Positions 26,035-35,685 of a DNA stretch of 64,000 bases are shown piece by piece; the stretch's first letter is position 1; each line of letters starts with the position of its first letter. The stretch is from Paenibacillus sp. XY044 (GTDB lineage Bacteria; Bacillota; Bacilli; Paenibacillales; Paenibacillaceae): NCBI RefSeq assembly GCF_002257645.1, contig NZ_NQMO01000006.1, forward strand, positions 186,001 to 250,000, given 5' to 3'. A program made the translations under genes and the position numbers. Below the pieces are notes generated by a model. It was given only the letters and a program-made list of their open reading frames with translations, ran no database searches and was not told the DNA's origin.

Positions 26035-26991
26035 ATGTGTATGCAAAATCAGACGGCCGATAGAACCACTCCTGCGCCGGCCTTGCAGCCGGACAACAAA
26101 AGGAAGACCGCTTTAACGAACAAGACGTCGGACGGCATTTGGGGTTATGTTTTTATCTTCCCCCAATTGGTCGGATTGCTGCTGTTCTCGTTAATTCCCC
26201 TGATCTCGGCTTTCGTGCTCAGCATGATGAAATGGGACGGGATGGGGGAGAAGCAGTTTGTCGGACTGGATAACTTCATCAACACGTTCAAGGATGAGGA
26301 TTTTCGGATTGCCGTGGTCAATACGCTGTACTATACGGTACTAACCGTGCCTACAGGCATTATTCTGGCGATGCTCATCGCGGTGGGCTTGAATCGGGTA
26401 AAAGGCAAGCTGATCTACAGGCTCATTTATTTTATGCCGAACATTACGATGTCCGTAGCGGTCGCCGTCGTATTTATGTGGCTGTTTAACGCGGATTTCG
26501 GGTTGATCAACCTTTATTTGAAGGAGTGGTTCGGGATCGAGGGTCCCCGCTGGCTGACCGACACGCGATTTGTCATGCCGTCGATCGCCATGCTCAGCGT
26601 CTGGATGGGGCTTGGCGGGAATATGGTCTTGTTCCTGGCCGGGCTGCAGGGCATATCCGCCAGCTATTACGAAGCGGCACAGATTGACGGTGCCAGCAAA
26701 TGGCAGCAGTTTGTCAACATAACCGTTCCGTTGTTATCTCCGACCACCTTTTTCGTGACGATTATGACGATCATCGGTTCGTTTCAGGTGTTCGACCAGT
26801 CGTTCGTCATGACCTCCGGCGGGCCCGCGAAAGCGAGCTATACGATCGTGTTTCACATTTACGATTCGGCGTTCGTGGACTTTACGTTCGGGAAAAGTAC
26901 GGCGACCGCAGTCATTCTGTTCATCATGATCTTGGCGCTGACGCTGTTCCAAATGAAAATGTCCAAACGCTGGGTCCATTACGAGGACTAG
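26035..26991 (+). CDS. ABC sugar-transporter permease, MalF type
   Basis: This permease of about 318 residues has six predicted helices and the inner-membrane-component signature EAAQIDGASKWQQFVNITVPLL (the EAA loop that docks the ATPase). The N-terminal 35 residues are polar. Two in-frame ATGs (26035 and 26041) flank the ribosome site AGAGGAAGG at 4 and 10 bases, so the exact start is uncertain by two residues. It is the second gene of the importer unit. Confidence 0.92.
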   Translation: MCMQNQTADRTTPAPALQPDNKRKTALTNKTSDGIWGYVFIFPQLVGLLLFSLIPLISAFVLSMMKWDGMGEKQFVGLDNFINTFKDEDFRIAVVNTLYYTVLTVPTGIILAMLIAVGLNRVKGKLIYRLIYFMPNITMSVAVAVVFMWLFNADFGLINLYLKEWFGIEGPRWLTDTRFVMPSIAMLSVWMGLGGNMVLFLAGLQGISASYYEAAQIDGASKWQQFVNITVPLLSPTTFFVTIMTIIGSFQVFDQSFVMTSGGPAKASYTIVFHIYDSAFVDFTFGKSTATAVILFIMILALTLFQMKMSKRWVHYED

Positions 26992-27017
26992 AATCGACCG
27001 GAAAAGGAGGAGAACGC

Positions 27018-27851
27018 ATGCAGACCAGAGGACTACGCTTGTCCACCGTCCTGCTTCATTTTGTATTGGTGCTCGGTGCGTGCATTATGGCGCTGCCATT
27101 TGTATGGATGCTGCTGAGCTCGCTCAAGGACCTGTCCCAAGTTTTTATTGTGCCGCCGAAATGGATTCCCGATCCGTTCGTGTGGTCCAACTTCAAAACC
27201 TCGTTAACGGCTTTGCCCTTCGGAAGGGCGTATTTCAACAGCTTCTACATCAACATTATCGTTGTTGCTTCGCAGCTGTTCACCTGCTCGATGGCGGCTT
27301 ATGCATTTGCCAAGATCCGCTTTCCTTTCCGGGAATCCCTCTTCGTCCTGTTTTTGGCGACGATGATGGTACCGGGGCAGGTGACGATCATTCCCCTGTA
27401 TTTGATGATGAAAAGCATCGGCTGGCTGGACTCGCACCTGTCGATCATTGTACCTGCCGCGTTGTTTAACGCCTTCGGCGTGTTCCTGCTGCGCCAATTC
27501 TTCAGAGGCATTCCGAAGGAGATGGAGGAGGCCGCCATCGTGGACGGTGCCAACCGCTGGACGATTTACGCGCGGATTATGCTGCCGCTGGTGAAGCCGG
27601 CTTTGTCTGCGCTCGGAATTTTCACGTTCCTCGGCATGTGGAACAGCTTCTTCTATCCACTCATTTTTCTGAACACGCCCGAAAAGTTCACGGTCCCGAT
27701 GATGCTGAACCTGTACCGCGGCATGTATTCCACGGACTGGACGCTCATGATGGCCGGCGCCTCGATCGCACTGATACCGGTGCTAATCGTGTATATCATC
27801 GGTCAGCGGTATATCATCGAGGGTGTGACGCTCTCGGGAATTAAAGGTTAA
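27018..27851 (+). CDS. ABC sugar-transporter permease, MalG type
   Basis: The 277-residue permease has six helices and the EAA loop EEAAIVDGANRWTIYARIMLPLVKPAL, and it ends in the typical RYIIEGVTLSGIKG. I chose ATG 27018, eight bases after AAGGAGGAG; the open frame extends far upstream, but only as an antiphase reading of the MalF-type gene. With the preceding genes it makes a complete membrane core for a CUT1-class sugar importer. A terminator follows at 27887. Confidence 0.93.
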   Translation: MQTRGLRLSTVLLHFVLVLGACIMALPFVWMLLSSLKDLSQVFIVPPKWIPDPFVWSNFKTSLTALPFGRAYFNSFYINIIVVASQLFTCSMAAYAFAKIRFPFRESLFVLFLATMMVPGQVTIIPLYLMMKSIGWLDSHLSIIVPAALFNAFGVFLLRQFFRGIPKEMEEAAIVDGANRWTIYARIMLPLVKPALSALGIFTFLGMWNSFFYPLIFLNTPEKFTVPMMLNLYRGMYSTDWTLMMAGASIALIPVLIVYIIGQRYIIEGVTLSGIKG

Positions 27852-27886
27852 CGAACTATCGTCTTAGTTTAAGAGCAAGCCCGCAG

Positions 27887-27923
27887 CAGCGTGGTCAAAT
27901 TTATTTGGCCAGGCTGTTTTTCT
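27887..27923 (+). terminator. Rho-independent terminator after the ABC importer genes
   Basis: CAGC-TGG-CAAA pairs with TTTG-CCA-GCTG, each block separated by one mismatch, around a short loop, followed by TTTTTC. It is related in sequence to the hairpin at 20875-20913. Confidence 0.8.
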
Positions 27924-28096
27924 TTGCAGACGTAAACGGCCGAGAAGGTGGACGACCTCAGCGTCAGGGAGCAGGAAACAGCAATGGGTGCCGGATGTTG
28001 AAGCGGGAGAGGGCAAAGCAGCTGAAAATAAAGGTAATTCGCTCATTCCCAGCGGCAAATATGATAATCTATATAGAATGAACTAAAGAAATGAAT

Positions 28097-28125
28097 GTTA
28101 TAGGCCTCTAGTGGCCCGTTATAAC
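28097..28125 (+). promoter_or_regulatory. Imperfect inverted repeat upstream of the MFS exporter gene
   Basis: GTTATA-GGCC and GGCC-CG-TTATAAC flank a six-base centre, 110 bases before the exporter start. It could be a repressor operator or an RNA hairpin controlling exporter expression. No regulator gene is adjacent. Confidence 0.35.
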
Positions 28126-28234
28126 AAGAAGATCAATGCACAACTTTAGTTCAATCTATCTATTGAAGAGAATTCGGTTAATCATATGCCATGCATCGGA
28201 GCAGGGAACACAGAGGGGGAACAAGACAGAACTT

Positions 28235-29518
28235 ATGAATAAACGTTCACATGCGGATACGAAAGCAGGCGGCTCCACGGCTGCAGCTACCTCCGGACCG
28301 GGTGCAAGCCGGGTCTGGATGATTATTGTGCTGGGGGCGCTGTCGGCCTTCGGTCCGTTTTCGCTTGATATGTATTTGCCGTCTTTGCCGGAAATGGCCA
28401 AGTCGATGCATACGACGGCCTCGCTGACTCAGCTCAGCTTGACGTCCTGCCTGATCGGGCTTGCGGTAGGCCAGCTGTTGGCGGGGCCAATCAGCGATGT
28501 GAGGGGACGTCGCACGCCGCTGATGATCGGGATGGTGGTCTACGGGGTTTCTTCGCTGCTGTGCGCCTTCAGTCCGTCGATTGAAATGCTGATTGTGCTG
28601 CGGTTTATCCAGGGCATTGCAGGCTCGGCGGGCATCGTCATTTCGCGGGCGATCGTCCGGGATATGTATTCCGGCAGCGAGCTGACCAAGTTTTTCTCCA
28701 TGCTGATGCTGGTGAACGGGGCGGCGCCGATCCTGTCGCCGATTCTGGGCGGGCAGCTGCTTCAGGTGACCTCGTGGCGCGGCGTATTTATCGTGCTGAC
28801 CGCGATCGGGGTCGCCATGCTCCTGGCTGTCATGCTCGGGCTGCCGGAGACGCTGGCGCCCGGCAACCGCTCCGGCGGCGGGACGCTGGGCACGCTGAAG
28901 ACGTTCGGCAGGCTGCTGCGCGACGGTAAATTCATGGGTCTGGCGCTCAGCTCAGGCTTTATTTCGGCCGCGATGTTTGCCTACATTTCCGGCTCGCCGT
29001 TCGTGCTGCAGGAAATTTATGGGGTATCCCCGCAAATGTTCAGCTTGATCTTCGCTATGAACGGGCTCGGGATCATTATCGCGGGGCAAATCACCGGCCG
29101 CTTGGCCGGACGCGTCAGCGAGAGAAGGCTCCTCGTGACCGGCATCACGCTGGCCACGATCGGCGGCGTGCTCCTGCTGATTCTGCTCGCCATTGGTGCG
29201 GGCCTTGCGGCGATCCTGCCGCCGCTGTTCGTGGTCGTATCCTGCGTCGGCATCGTCGGAACCGCAGGTTCCTCGCTGGCCCTGCAGGATTACGGCCGCT
29301 CAGCGGGCAGTGCCTCGGCGCTGCTCGGGCTGCTCTCTTACATCTTCGGCGGGATCGTCAGCCCGCTCGTGGGCATCGGGGGCAGCACCTCGGCCCTGCC
29401 GATGGGCATCGTCATCGCCTGCGCGGACGTCGGCGCCGTGCTGTGCTACGTGCTGCTGGTGCGCCGCCACACGCGTGCCAGCCAAGCCGGCTCGGCGGAC
29501 GCCTCGGCAGGGCTGTAA
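28235..29518 (+). CDS. Bcr/CflA family multidrug efflux transporter (MFS)
   Basis: This 427-residue protein has twelve predicted helices. The first part FGPFSLDMYLPSLPEMAKSMHTTASLTQLSLTSCLIGLAVGQLLAGPISDVRGRRTPLMIG is typical of the Bcr/CflA drug:proton antiporters and contains the MFS motif A (GPISDVRGRR). It would export a hydrophobic drug such as bicyclomycin or chloramphenicol, but the substrate cannot be read from sequence. I prefer ATG 28235; the ribosome site AGAGGGGG is rather far (15 bases), so the start is less sure. The upstream frame back to 28136 has no homology to the family. It stands alone between terminators. Confidence 0.9.
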   Translation: MNKRSHADTKAGGSTAAATSGPGASRVWMIIVLGALSAFGPFSLDMYLPSLPEMAKSMHTTASLTQLSLTSCLIGLAVGQLLAGPISDVRGRRTPLMIGMVVYGVSSLLCAFSPSIEMLIVLRFIQGIAGSAGIVISRAIVRDMYSGSELTKFFSMLMLVNGAAPILSPILGGQLLQVTSWRGVFIVLTAIGVAMLLAVMLGLPETLAPGNRSGGGTLGTLKTFGRLLRDGKFMGLALSSGFISAAMFAYISGSPFVLQEIYGVSPQMFSLIFAMNGLGIIIAGQITGRLAGRVSERRLLVTGITLATIGGVLLLILLAIGAGLAAILPPLFVVVSCVGIVGTAGSSLALQDYGRSAGSASALLGLLSYIFGGIVSPLVGIGGSTSALPMGIVIACADVGAVLCYVLLVRRHTRASQAGSADASAGL

Positions 29519-29626
29519 TGCCCGCCGGGCGCCGCGCGATGGTGCCGGCCTGGAGGGCAGGCCGGCAAAGCAGGCTCCGTACCTCTGTGCGGGAGCCCGG
29601 GGCAGCCGCTGCTGCGGCGCGGACTG

Positions 29627-29665
29627 AAAAAACCTTGAACGGGAACGTACCGTTCAAGGTTTTTT
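29627..29665. terminator. Strong bidirectional terminator between convergent genes
   Basis: AAAAAACCTTGAACGG and CCGTTCAAGGTTTTTT form a perfect inverted repeat around a seven-base loop. It separates the MFS gene from the oppositely oriented GH4 gene and has A and T runs suitable for both directions. Confidence 0.92.
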
Positions 29666-29747
29666 GTTAGCTTTGCAGCGGCGGGGGAGGTGTTAGCGGC
29701 TGTGCGTCAGAAATAAAGGCAAATGTGCTTTCCCACGGATCAACCCG

Positions 29748-31073
29748 TCAGGGGTGGGCCGGTGTTTTGCCGAAGAACTGGGGCAAATAGGGTTTGTTGG
29801 CTTCCAGCATCTCATCCAGCATTTTGATGGCCACATCCACCGACGGCACGAGCGGATGGTGAGCCAGCGCTTGGATCGCCAGCCCGCGGTCACCGGTGAC
29901 CGCAGCGTCGATAGCGAGCTGCTCATAGGTTTTGACGGCCTGGATCAAGCCGACGGCCATCCGCGGGATGCGCGTCACGGGCAGCGGGAGCGGCCCGTTC
30001 TTCGTCACGACGCAGTTGACCTCAATGCTGGCGTCCTCCGGCAGGAACGGCAGCGTCCCCCGGTTGGCCACGTTCAGTGTCTGGATGTCATTGGCACCGT
30101 TGTAGAGCGAACGCATCAAGTTGACGGCGGCTTCGGAGTAGAAGGCGCCGCCGCGCTGTTCCAGCTGCTTCGGCTTCTCACTCAGATCCGGGTCGCTGTA
30201 CAGCTCGAAGAGCTCCTCTTCGACCCGCTTCACGACTTCGGCGCGGTTGATGCCCTGATGGAAGGACCCGAGCTGCTCCTCGAGCATCGCGTCCGTCATG
30301 TAAAAATATTTTAAATAATACGAAGGCAGGGCGCGCAGGGACTGAAGGAACTCGGGGTTCCATTCTCGTGCCGGCACGTTCGAAGCGCTATAGCCGGCGG
30401 TATCGGCGAGCAGTTCATCCAGTTTGTCTTCGCCTTCGACATCGACGCGGGTGACCCAGTGCAGATGATTCAGGCCCACGAATTCAGCATAGACCCGATC
30501 GGGAGCAACCTGGTACTTGGCGGAAGTTTGTTTGATCAGACCGATCGGTGCGTTGCACAATCCGATGCTGCGGATGTTCGAATACTTCAGAATAGCTTCG
30601 GTGACCATGCCGGCCGGGTTGGTAAAGTTAAGCAGCCAGGCGTTTGGCGCCAGCTCCTCCATATCCCGGCAAATATCGAGCAGTACGGGGATGGTGCGCA
30701 GTGCCTTCATCATCCCGCCGGGACCTGTCGTCTCCTGGCCGATGACCCCATACTTGAGCGGAATCGTTTCGTCGCGTCCCCGGGCATCCAGCATGCCGAC
30801 GCGCATTTGGGTGCTGACGAAGTCGGCGCCTTCGATCGCCTTGCGGCGGTCGGTTGTCAGATGCACCTCGATCGGCAGTCCGGACTTCTCGACCATTCGT
30901 TTGGCCAGGCTGCCGACGATGTTCAGCTTCCGCAGTCCGGGCTCAATATCGACCAGCCACAGTTCGCGAACCGGCAGCTCGCTGTGATGCAGGATGAACC
31001 CTTCCACCAATTCCGGCGTATAAGAAGAGCCCCCGCCAATGACCGCTACTTTCAACCCCTGTTTTGAAGTCAT
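29748..31073 (-). CDS. GH4 family 6-phospho-beta-glucosidase
   Basis: This 441-residue enzyme of glycoside hydrolase family 4 has an NAD-binding start (VAVIGGGSSYTPELVEG, residues 10-25), NFTNPAG (149-155), the metal-ligand region GLCNAPIG (C173, N174) and GLNHLHW (H203). GH4 enzymes need NAD+ and Mn2+ and act by oxidation at C3 followed by elimination, cleaving 6-phospho-glycosides. It is closest in pattern to LicH-type phospho-beta-glucosidases. The start follows AGGAGTG. It is the last gene of the minus-strand glycoside operon, 12 bases after the kinase gene. Because import is by an ABC system, its phosphorylated substrate must be made inside the cell. Confidence 0.92.
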   Translation of the reverse strand: MTSKQGLKVAVIGGGSSYTPELVEGFILHHSELPVRELWLVDIEPGLRKLNIVGSLAKRMVEKSGLPIEVHLTTDRRKAIEGADFVSTQMRVGMLDARGRDETIPLKYGVIGQETTGPGGMMKALRTIPVLLDICRDMEELAPNAWLLNFTNPAGMVTEAILKYSNIRSIGLCNAPIGLIKQTSAKYQVAPDRVYAEFVGLNHLHWVTRVDVEGEDKLDELLADTAGYSASNVPAREWNPEFLQSLRALPSYYLKYFYMTDAMLEEQLGSFHQGINRAEVVKRVEEELFELYSDPDLSEKPKQLEQRGGAFYSEAAVNLMRSLYNGANDIQTLNVANRGTLPFLPEDASIEVNCVVTKNGPLPLPVTRIPRMAVGLIQAVKTYEQLAIDAAVTGDRGLAIQALAHHPLVPSVDVAIKMLDEMLEANKPYLPQFFGKTPAHP

Positions 31074-31085
31074 GATTCTTCACTC

Positions 31086-32075
31086 CTATCGGGTAGTTTG
31101 GATAATATGATCAAAATCGCGGAACAGCCGCATTTGCTCATAGACCTGCTCCGGAACCGACATGCCGTCCGCCTCCATGGCGGCCCATACGGCGCCGACG
31201 ACCGGTTCAGTCGCGAGCGTCACGACCGAGGCCGCCGGTGCAGCGGCTTTGACGGCCTGCTCAACCGGACCGCGGATCCATCCGCGGTCGCCCCGCGTCA
31301 CCAGGCTGCCAGCGAGCACCACATCAAAGGCCTCGTGCTCCATGCCGAGCCTGCGGATGACGGCAGCGGCCGATTTTCCGAGCTCTACGCCCTGTCGGTT
31401 CAAAATTTCCAGCGCCACGGCATCCTGACCGGCAGCGGCTTCAAACAACAGGCGCGCGGCGTTCACCGGCACGCTGCGCTGGTTGTCGTAGAAATCGTCG
31501 AACATTTCGCCGACGGTATCGTATCCCAGCATGGACAACAGCAGGTCCGTCAGCTGCGTCGGCTGCTCGCGTCCGTCCCAGGCGCGGATGACGGAGCGGA
31601 ACACCTCAATGTTCAGGGCTCCGCCTCCGCCAAAATCACCGTACATATAATCAAAGCCGCCGCACTGCACATGCACGCCTTTCGGATTCCGGCCGGCGGC
31701 GTTAGTGCCTGTGCCGCAGATGAGGGCGACGCCGTAAGGGCGTTTCGTCCCGGCCCGGAGGCCGATGACGGTATCACAGTCGATCGAATAATCCGTGAAG
31801 CCCATATTTCGGATCATGGGATGCAGAATCCGGTAGTCCGGCTCACGGTCGGCCCCCGCCAGGCCGAAGAAGGTGTGGCGGATGTCCGCAAGCTGCAGAC
31901 CGGCATCGGCGATGGCGCTGAAAGCAGCGCTCTGGATGCTCTTGGCTGCCACGGCGGCGTCAATCTGGTGATTCCCGTTGCCGCTCTGGCCTTTACCGAG
32001 CACTTGTCCTCGCTCGTTGGTGAGCAGGGCATAGGTTTTGGTTCCTCCCCCGTCGATTCCCAAATAATAAGCCAA
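31086..32075 (-). CDS. BadF/BadG-type sugar kinase (N-acetylglucosamine kinase-like)
   Basis: This 329-residue protein of the ASKHA ATPase fold belongs to the BadF/BadG/BcrA/BcrD family, whose members include N-acetylglucosamine kinases. The phosphate-1 motif is at the N-terminus (LGIDGGGTKTYALL, D8). Other blocks are FFGLAGADRE, a phosphate-2 region (ALICGTGTNAAGRN) and GDFGGGGALNIEVFRSV. It lies directly before the GH4 gene. The simplest reading is that it phosphorylates the imported disaccharide at O6, or its released monosaccharide. No CoA-dehydratase partner is present, so an activator role of the BadF type is excluded by context. Confidence 0.82.
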   Translation of the reverse strand: MAYYLGIDGGGTKTYALLTNERGQVLGKGQSGNGNHQIDAAVAAKSIQSAAFSAIADAGLQLADIRHTFFGLAGADREPDYRILHPMIRNMGFTDYSIDCDTVIGLRAGTKRPYGVALICGTGTNAAGRNPKGVHVQCGGFDYMYGDFGGGGALNIEVFRSVIRAWDGREQPTQLTDLLLSMLGYDTVGEMFDDFYDNQRSVPVNAARLLFEAAAGQDAVALEILNRQGVELGKSAAAVIRRLGMEHEAFDVVLAGSLVTRGDRGWIRGPVEQAVKAAAPAASVVTLATEPVVGAVWAAMEADGMSVPEQVYEQMRLFRDFDHIIQTTR

Positions 32076-32140
32076 TAGTCGTCACTCCTATATGATCAAT
32101 TCATGCTTTTGCCGTACATGATGATCCGGAGCCAGTATAG

Positions 32141-33139
32141 TCAGGCTTGGTGCCCGGGAACGGACGACGCCCGGACGATGAGCTCCGGATCGATTTTTAA
32201 GTTGGTTCCGCGCTTCATCGTACCATCGATCCGCTTCAGCAGCATGTCGGCTGCGGCGATGCCGATGCGGTCCGCTGGCTGGCGTACCGTCGTCAGATAC
32301 GGATGAAGCTGGGAGGATATCGACTGATCGTCATAACCGACGACGGCGACCTGGCCGGGTACCTGGACGCCCGCCTCCATCAGCGCGTTCACCACGCCGA
32401 GGGCGATATTGTCGTCTCCGGCAAAGACAGCCTGCGGAAGTTGTCCTTCCTTCAGCCACCGTACGGCCGTTTCGTAGCCGAACCGGATTTCAAAGTCCCC
32501 GTTCACGATTTCAAAAGGGGCCAGTCCCCGCTCTGACAGCGCCTGCATAAATCCGTCACGTCGCTCCCGCGTGCTTCGGAACATTTCCTGTCCGCACAAA
32601 TGGGCGATGGACGTATACCCGGTATCGAGCAGATGGCTTGCCGCCGCATAGCCGCCCTTGAAGTTGTCGATCGTCACCGAGAAGCTGTCGTTCTCCGGCT
32701 TCTGATTGTCGATCAGCACGTATGGAATGCCGCGTTTTTTCAATTCCACGATGTAGTTGTCTTCCTCCATGGGGGAGAGCAGAATCAGTCCGTCCACCCG
32801 GTCCTCCTGAATCAGGTAATGGCTCTCGTCCGAAGCGATACCCGTCGATACCGAAATGGCGAGGTAGTAGCCGTGAAGCGCAAGCACTTCGTTCAGCTCC
32901 TTGACAACGGCGTCGAAGAAGGAATCCTGCAGGGTCGTCACAATAAGGCCGATGATTCCGGTTTTCCCGCGCGCAAGGCTGCGGGCAGCGGCATTCGGGT
33001 GGTACCCCAGCTCTTTGATCGCATCGAGCACTTTCTGCCGGTTTTTTTCCCGGACGGTTTCGGCCCCGTTCAACACGCGGGAAACCGTAACGACGGACAG
33101 TCCTGACTTTTTGGCTACATCAAAAATACTTACTTTCAT
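32141..33139 (-). CDS. LacI family regulator of the glycoside operon
   Basis: The 332-residue regulator has a LacI helix-turn-helix at residues 3-24 (VSIFDVAKKSGLSVVTVSRVLNG), hinge AARSLARG and a sugar-binding domain (IIGLIVTTLQDSFFDAVVKELNE ... VFAGDDNIALGVVNALMEAG). It lies inside the operon it should control, between the binding-protein and kinase genes. The twin palindromes at 36609-36628 and 36682-36701 in front of the first permease gene are its likely operators. Confidence 0.92.
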   Translation of the reverse strand: MKVSIFDVAKKSGLSVVTVSRVLNGAETVREKNRQKVLDAIKELGYHPNAAARSLARGKTGIIGLIVTTLQDSFFDAVVKELNEVLALHGYYLAISVSTGIASDESHYLIQEDRVDGLILLSPMEEDNYIVELKKRGIPYVLIDNQKPENDSFSVTIDNFKGGYAAASHLLDTGYTSIAHLCGQEMFRSTRERRDGFMQALSERGLAPFEIVNGDFEIRFGYETAVRWLKEGQLPQAVFAGDDNIALGVVNALMEAGVQVPGQVAVVGYDDQSISSQLHPYLTTVRQPADRIGIAAADMLLKRIDGTMKRGTNLKIDPELIVRASSVPGHQA

Positions 33140-33233
33140 CTTTCATTTCTCCTTGGGCAGATTTTTCCGAACCTATAAACTTATCCCTAGTATACATGGA
33201 CGGAAGTCTGTCCGCGAAGCATGGGATGGCATC

Positions 33234-33266
33234 TGCGGATACCAGCCCGGAAGGACGGCATCCGCA
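33234..33266 (-). other. Hairpin between binding-protein and LacI genes
   Basis: TGCGGAT and ATCCGCA (seven base pairs, 19-base loop) lie just after the binding-protein gene on the minus strand. Without a T-run it is more likely a 3' stabilising or processing hairpin than a full terminator. This would keep binding-protein mRNA more abundant than the downstream genes. Confidence 0.35.
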
Positions 33267-33285
33267 GGCCGCTGAATCGTCAACA

Positions 33286-34671
33286 TTACCGTTTGATGAT
33301 CTCCTGCAGCTTCTTCTGAATCGTAGGCATGACTTCTTCCACCGTCTTATGCCCGCTTTCGATCGGCTGCATTTCATTGATGAACATGTCGTTGATTTGC
33401 GAGTAGTTCGTGATCAGGTGGTTATAGGACTCGAATCCGTATTTAATGGCGCCTTCGTATACGTTCTTGATGTCCTGCGGGTCGACGCCGTCAAAATGTT
33501 TGTAATAAGCTTCGGCCGCCTGCGTATTCACCGGCGGGTTGCCTCCGCTGAGCTCGATGGACTTCTCCTGCACGTCGGCGGTGACCAGATACTTGATCCA
33601 TTCAAAAGCTTCCTTCGGATGCTTGGAACCCTTCAGGATCATGAGCGGATCGACGTACAGCGTGCTGCGCACCTTGTCGTTGCCGCCCCAAGGCACGGCG
33701 GCTACGCCCACTTTGAACGGAAAATCGTTGGACCCGGCCAGGTTCCACGAACCCCCAACGGTCATGCCGATTTTGCCTCCAACAAAAGGATCGCCGTTCT
33801 GACCGGCCACGCTCTTGCTCCACTCGGTCGTTGGTGAGACCTTCTCTTTGAAAATCAAACCGAACAGCTTGTTATAGGCTGCGACCACTTCCGGCGAATC
33901 GAAACGGGTAGCGGACGGAACGCCGCCGTTGGCCCAGGTGTCTTCCGAATAAGGCTCGGCCCCGAAGTAGAGAGGGCGGTTATCGCGCTCAGCCCAGGTG
34001 AAATCCACGCCGTACTGGGTTTTGGCGATGTCGTCCGAAATGACGGTCAGCTTCTTGGCGTCTTCGACCATTTTGTCAAACGTCCAGCTCTTGTCCTCAT
34101 AGTCACTCGGCGGATAAGGCAGCTTTGCCGCGTCGAACATATCCTTGTTGAAGAGCATCAGCGTGACGTACATATTGACCGGAATGCCATAAGTACGATC
34201 TTTTACCTTGTAGATACCCATCAGGTTGTCCGGAATGCCGTAATCTTCAGCCTTGAAGCCGTCTTCCTGGGTGATGTCCGTCAGATCCAGCAGCATATCT
34301 TTGTTGTAGTATTCCGCGAAGCCGCCGTAGCCGTAATGGCTGGTAACGTCCGGGGACTTGCCGCCGGCGATCAGCGTCTGCAGCTTGCTGTCAAACTGCT
34401 CATAAGGCGCTTTTTCCACTTTGACCTTAATATTCGGATGCTTCGCTTCAAAATCGGGAATCAGCTTCTCGACGAACGTGCGGTCCTCCGAGTCGATCGT
34501 GTAGTGGGTGATCGTAACCGTGCCGCCCTTATCGCCCCCTCCGGAGCTCTCGCCACCGGAAGCCACATCGCCCGCCGATTTGCCGCCGCTGCAGCCGGAG
34601 AGTGCGGCAGCAATCAGCATCAACGTCGTCAGAAGAAGGGCAAAACCAGATTTTTTCCTGTTCTTGTACAT
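33286..34671 (-). CDS. ABC sugar-transporter solute-binding lipoprotein
   Basis: The 461-residue family 1 binding protein has a lipobox (LMLIAAALSGC, C27) followed by a Ser/Gly-rich linker. The fold-typical start is VTITHYTIDSEDRTFVEKLIPDFEAKHPNIKVKVEKAPYEQFDSKLQTLIAGGKSPDVTSHYGYGG. It is anchored on the outer face of the membrane and feeds the MalF/MalG-type pair encoded upstream. Compared with the other importer in this window the gene order differs: here the permeases come first. Given the GH4 and kinase genes downstream, a beta-glucoside or amino-sugar disaccharide is the likely ligand (inference). Confidence 0.92.
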   Translation of the reverse strand: MYKNRKKSGFALLLTTLMLIAAALSGCSGGKSAGDVASGGESSGGGDKGGTVTITHYTIDSEDRTFVEKLIPDFEAKHPNIKVKVEKAPYEQFDSKLQTLIAGGKSPDVTSHYGYGGFAEYYNKDMLLDLTDITQEDGFKAEDYGIPDNLMGIYKVKDRTYGIPVNMYVTLMLFNKDMFDAAKLPYPPSDYEDKSWTFDKMVEDAKKLTVISDDIAKTQYGVDFTWAERDNRPLYFGAEPYSEDTWANGGVPSATRFDSPEVVAAYNKLFGLIFKEKVSPTTEWSKSVAGQNGDPFVGGKIGMTVGGSWNLAGSNDFPFKVGVAAVPWGGNDKVRSTLYVDPLMILKGSKHPKEAFEWIKYLVTADVQEKSIELSGGNPPVNTQAAEAYYKHFDGVDPQDIKNVYEGAIKYGFESYNHLITNYSQINDMFINEMQPIESGHKTVEEVMPTIQKKLQEIIKR

Positions 34672-34800
34672 GAACCGATACCTCCATCGCCTTACTGTAA
34701 TGGGTGGTGCTGCTGTCTGATCCTGTTGGAGTAAAAGCCGGCCCGCATGATGCTGCCGGATAACCGCCGGGACGACGGGCTTGCCAAAGGATAAGTGCCA

Positions 34801-35685
34801 TTACTTGATCCCGGTGAGTACGATGCCCTCCACGAACCGCTTCTGAGCTACGGCGAACAGCGTCACAATTGGCAGCATAGCCAGGACGGAAGCAACCATC
34901 AGCAGGTGCCACGGCGGAATCCGGAAGCGGGATGATGTCAGGGAAGACATGCCGACCGGAAGTGTAAATTTCTCGGTGGAGCTCAGGTACAGCACCGGCG
35001 TCAGCAGATCGTTCCAGCTGTAGATGAAGGCGAAGATCGCCACGGTGGCAAGCGCCGGTCCAGAGAGCGGGAGGGCGATTTGGCGCCACATGCGAAACTC
35101 GCTGCAGCCGTCGATGCGTCCGGCGTCGAACAGCTCTTCGGGCAGCGTCGAGAAGAACTGGCGCAGCAGGAAGATGTTGTACGCCGAGCCGAAGAACGCC
35201 GGGACGATCAGCGGCAGGAAGGTGTCGATCCAGTTCAGCTTTGAGAAGAGGATGAACTGGGGAATCATGATCGCCGGGTAGGGCAGCATCATCGTGCTCA
35301 GCATAAGCAGAAACCAGGTATTGCTTCCCTTGCCGCGGTACCTAGCAAAGCCGTAGGCGGCGAGCGCCGAGGAAAGCAGCGTTCCGATCACGGTAAGAAC
35401 GCCGATGATCAGGCTGTTCATGTACATCGTGCCGAACGGGAGCGTCTCGAAGATTTCTTTGTAATTGCTCCACTGCCAGCTTTCCGGCAGGAAGGTCGGC
35501 GGAAACTTCAGCATTTCCTTCTTCGACTTCAGCGACGTCGACACCATGAAGAACAAGGGCAGCAGCATAAGAAAGGTGGTTACGACCAGCGCAATGAAGC
35601 TGAGAATGCCGACAGGGTCAGCGCTGCGCCGCCGCTTGGGAGTGGCGCTGTTCGCGTGTGGGCCTGCGGCCGGAAGGGTACTCAT
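34801..35685 (-). CDS. ABC sugar-transporter permease, MalG type
   Basis: The 294-residue permease has six helices, an EAA-like loop (EELFDAGRIDGCSEFRMWRQIALPLSGPAL) and the typical C-terminus RFVEGIVLTGIK. Its ATG directly follows the TAG of the MalF-type gene (TAGATG), so the pair is translationally coupled. No ATPase gene is present in the operon. Confidence 0.93.
   Translation of the reverse strand: MSTLPAAGPHANSATPKRRRSADPVGILSFIALVVTTFLMLLPLFFMVSTSLKSKKEMLKFPPTFLPESWQWSNYKEIFETLPFGTMYMNSLIIGVLTVIGTLLSSALAAYGFARYRGKGSNTWFLLMLSTMMLPYPAIMIPQFILFSKLNWIDTFLPLIVPAFFGSAYNIFLLRQFFSTLPEELFDAGRIDGCSEFRMWRQIALPLSGPALATVAIFAFIYSWNDLLTPVLYLSSTEKFTLPVGMSSLTSSRFRIPPWHLLMVASVLAMLPIVTLFAVAQKRFVEGIVLTGIK

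Larger units (their letters stand above)
27852..28234. other. Intergenic region before the drug exporter
   Basis: These 383 bases contain the importer terminator (27887-27923) and an imperfect inverted repeat (28097-28125) close to the MFS gene. No other gene was seen. Confidence 0.6.

Noticed and set aside
26700..27017. N-terminal extension of the MalG-type permease
   Set aside because: This stretch is an out-of-frame reading of the preceding permease. The ATG at 27018 has a strong ribosome site and the normal family N-terminus.
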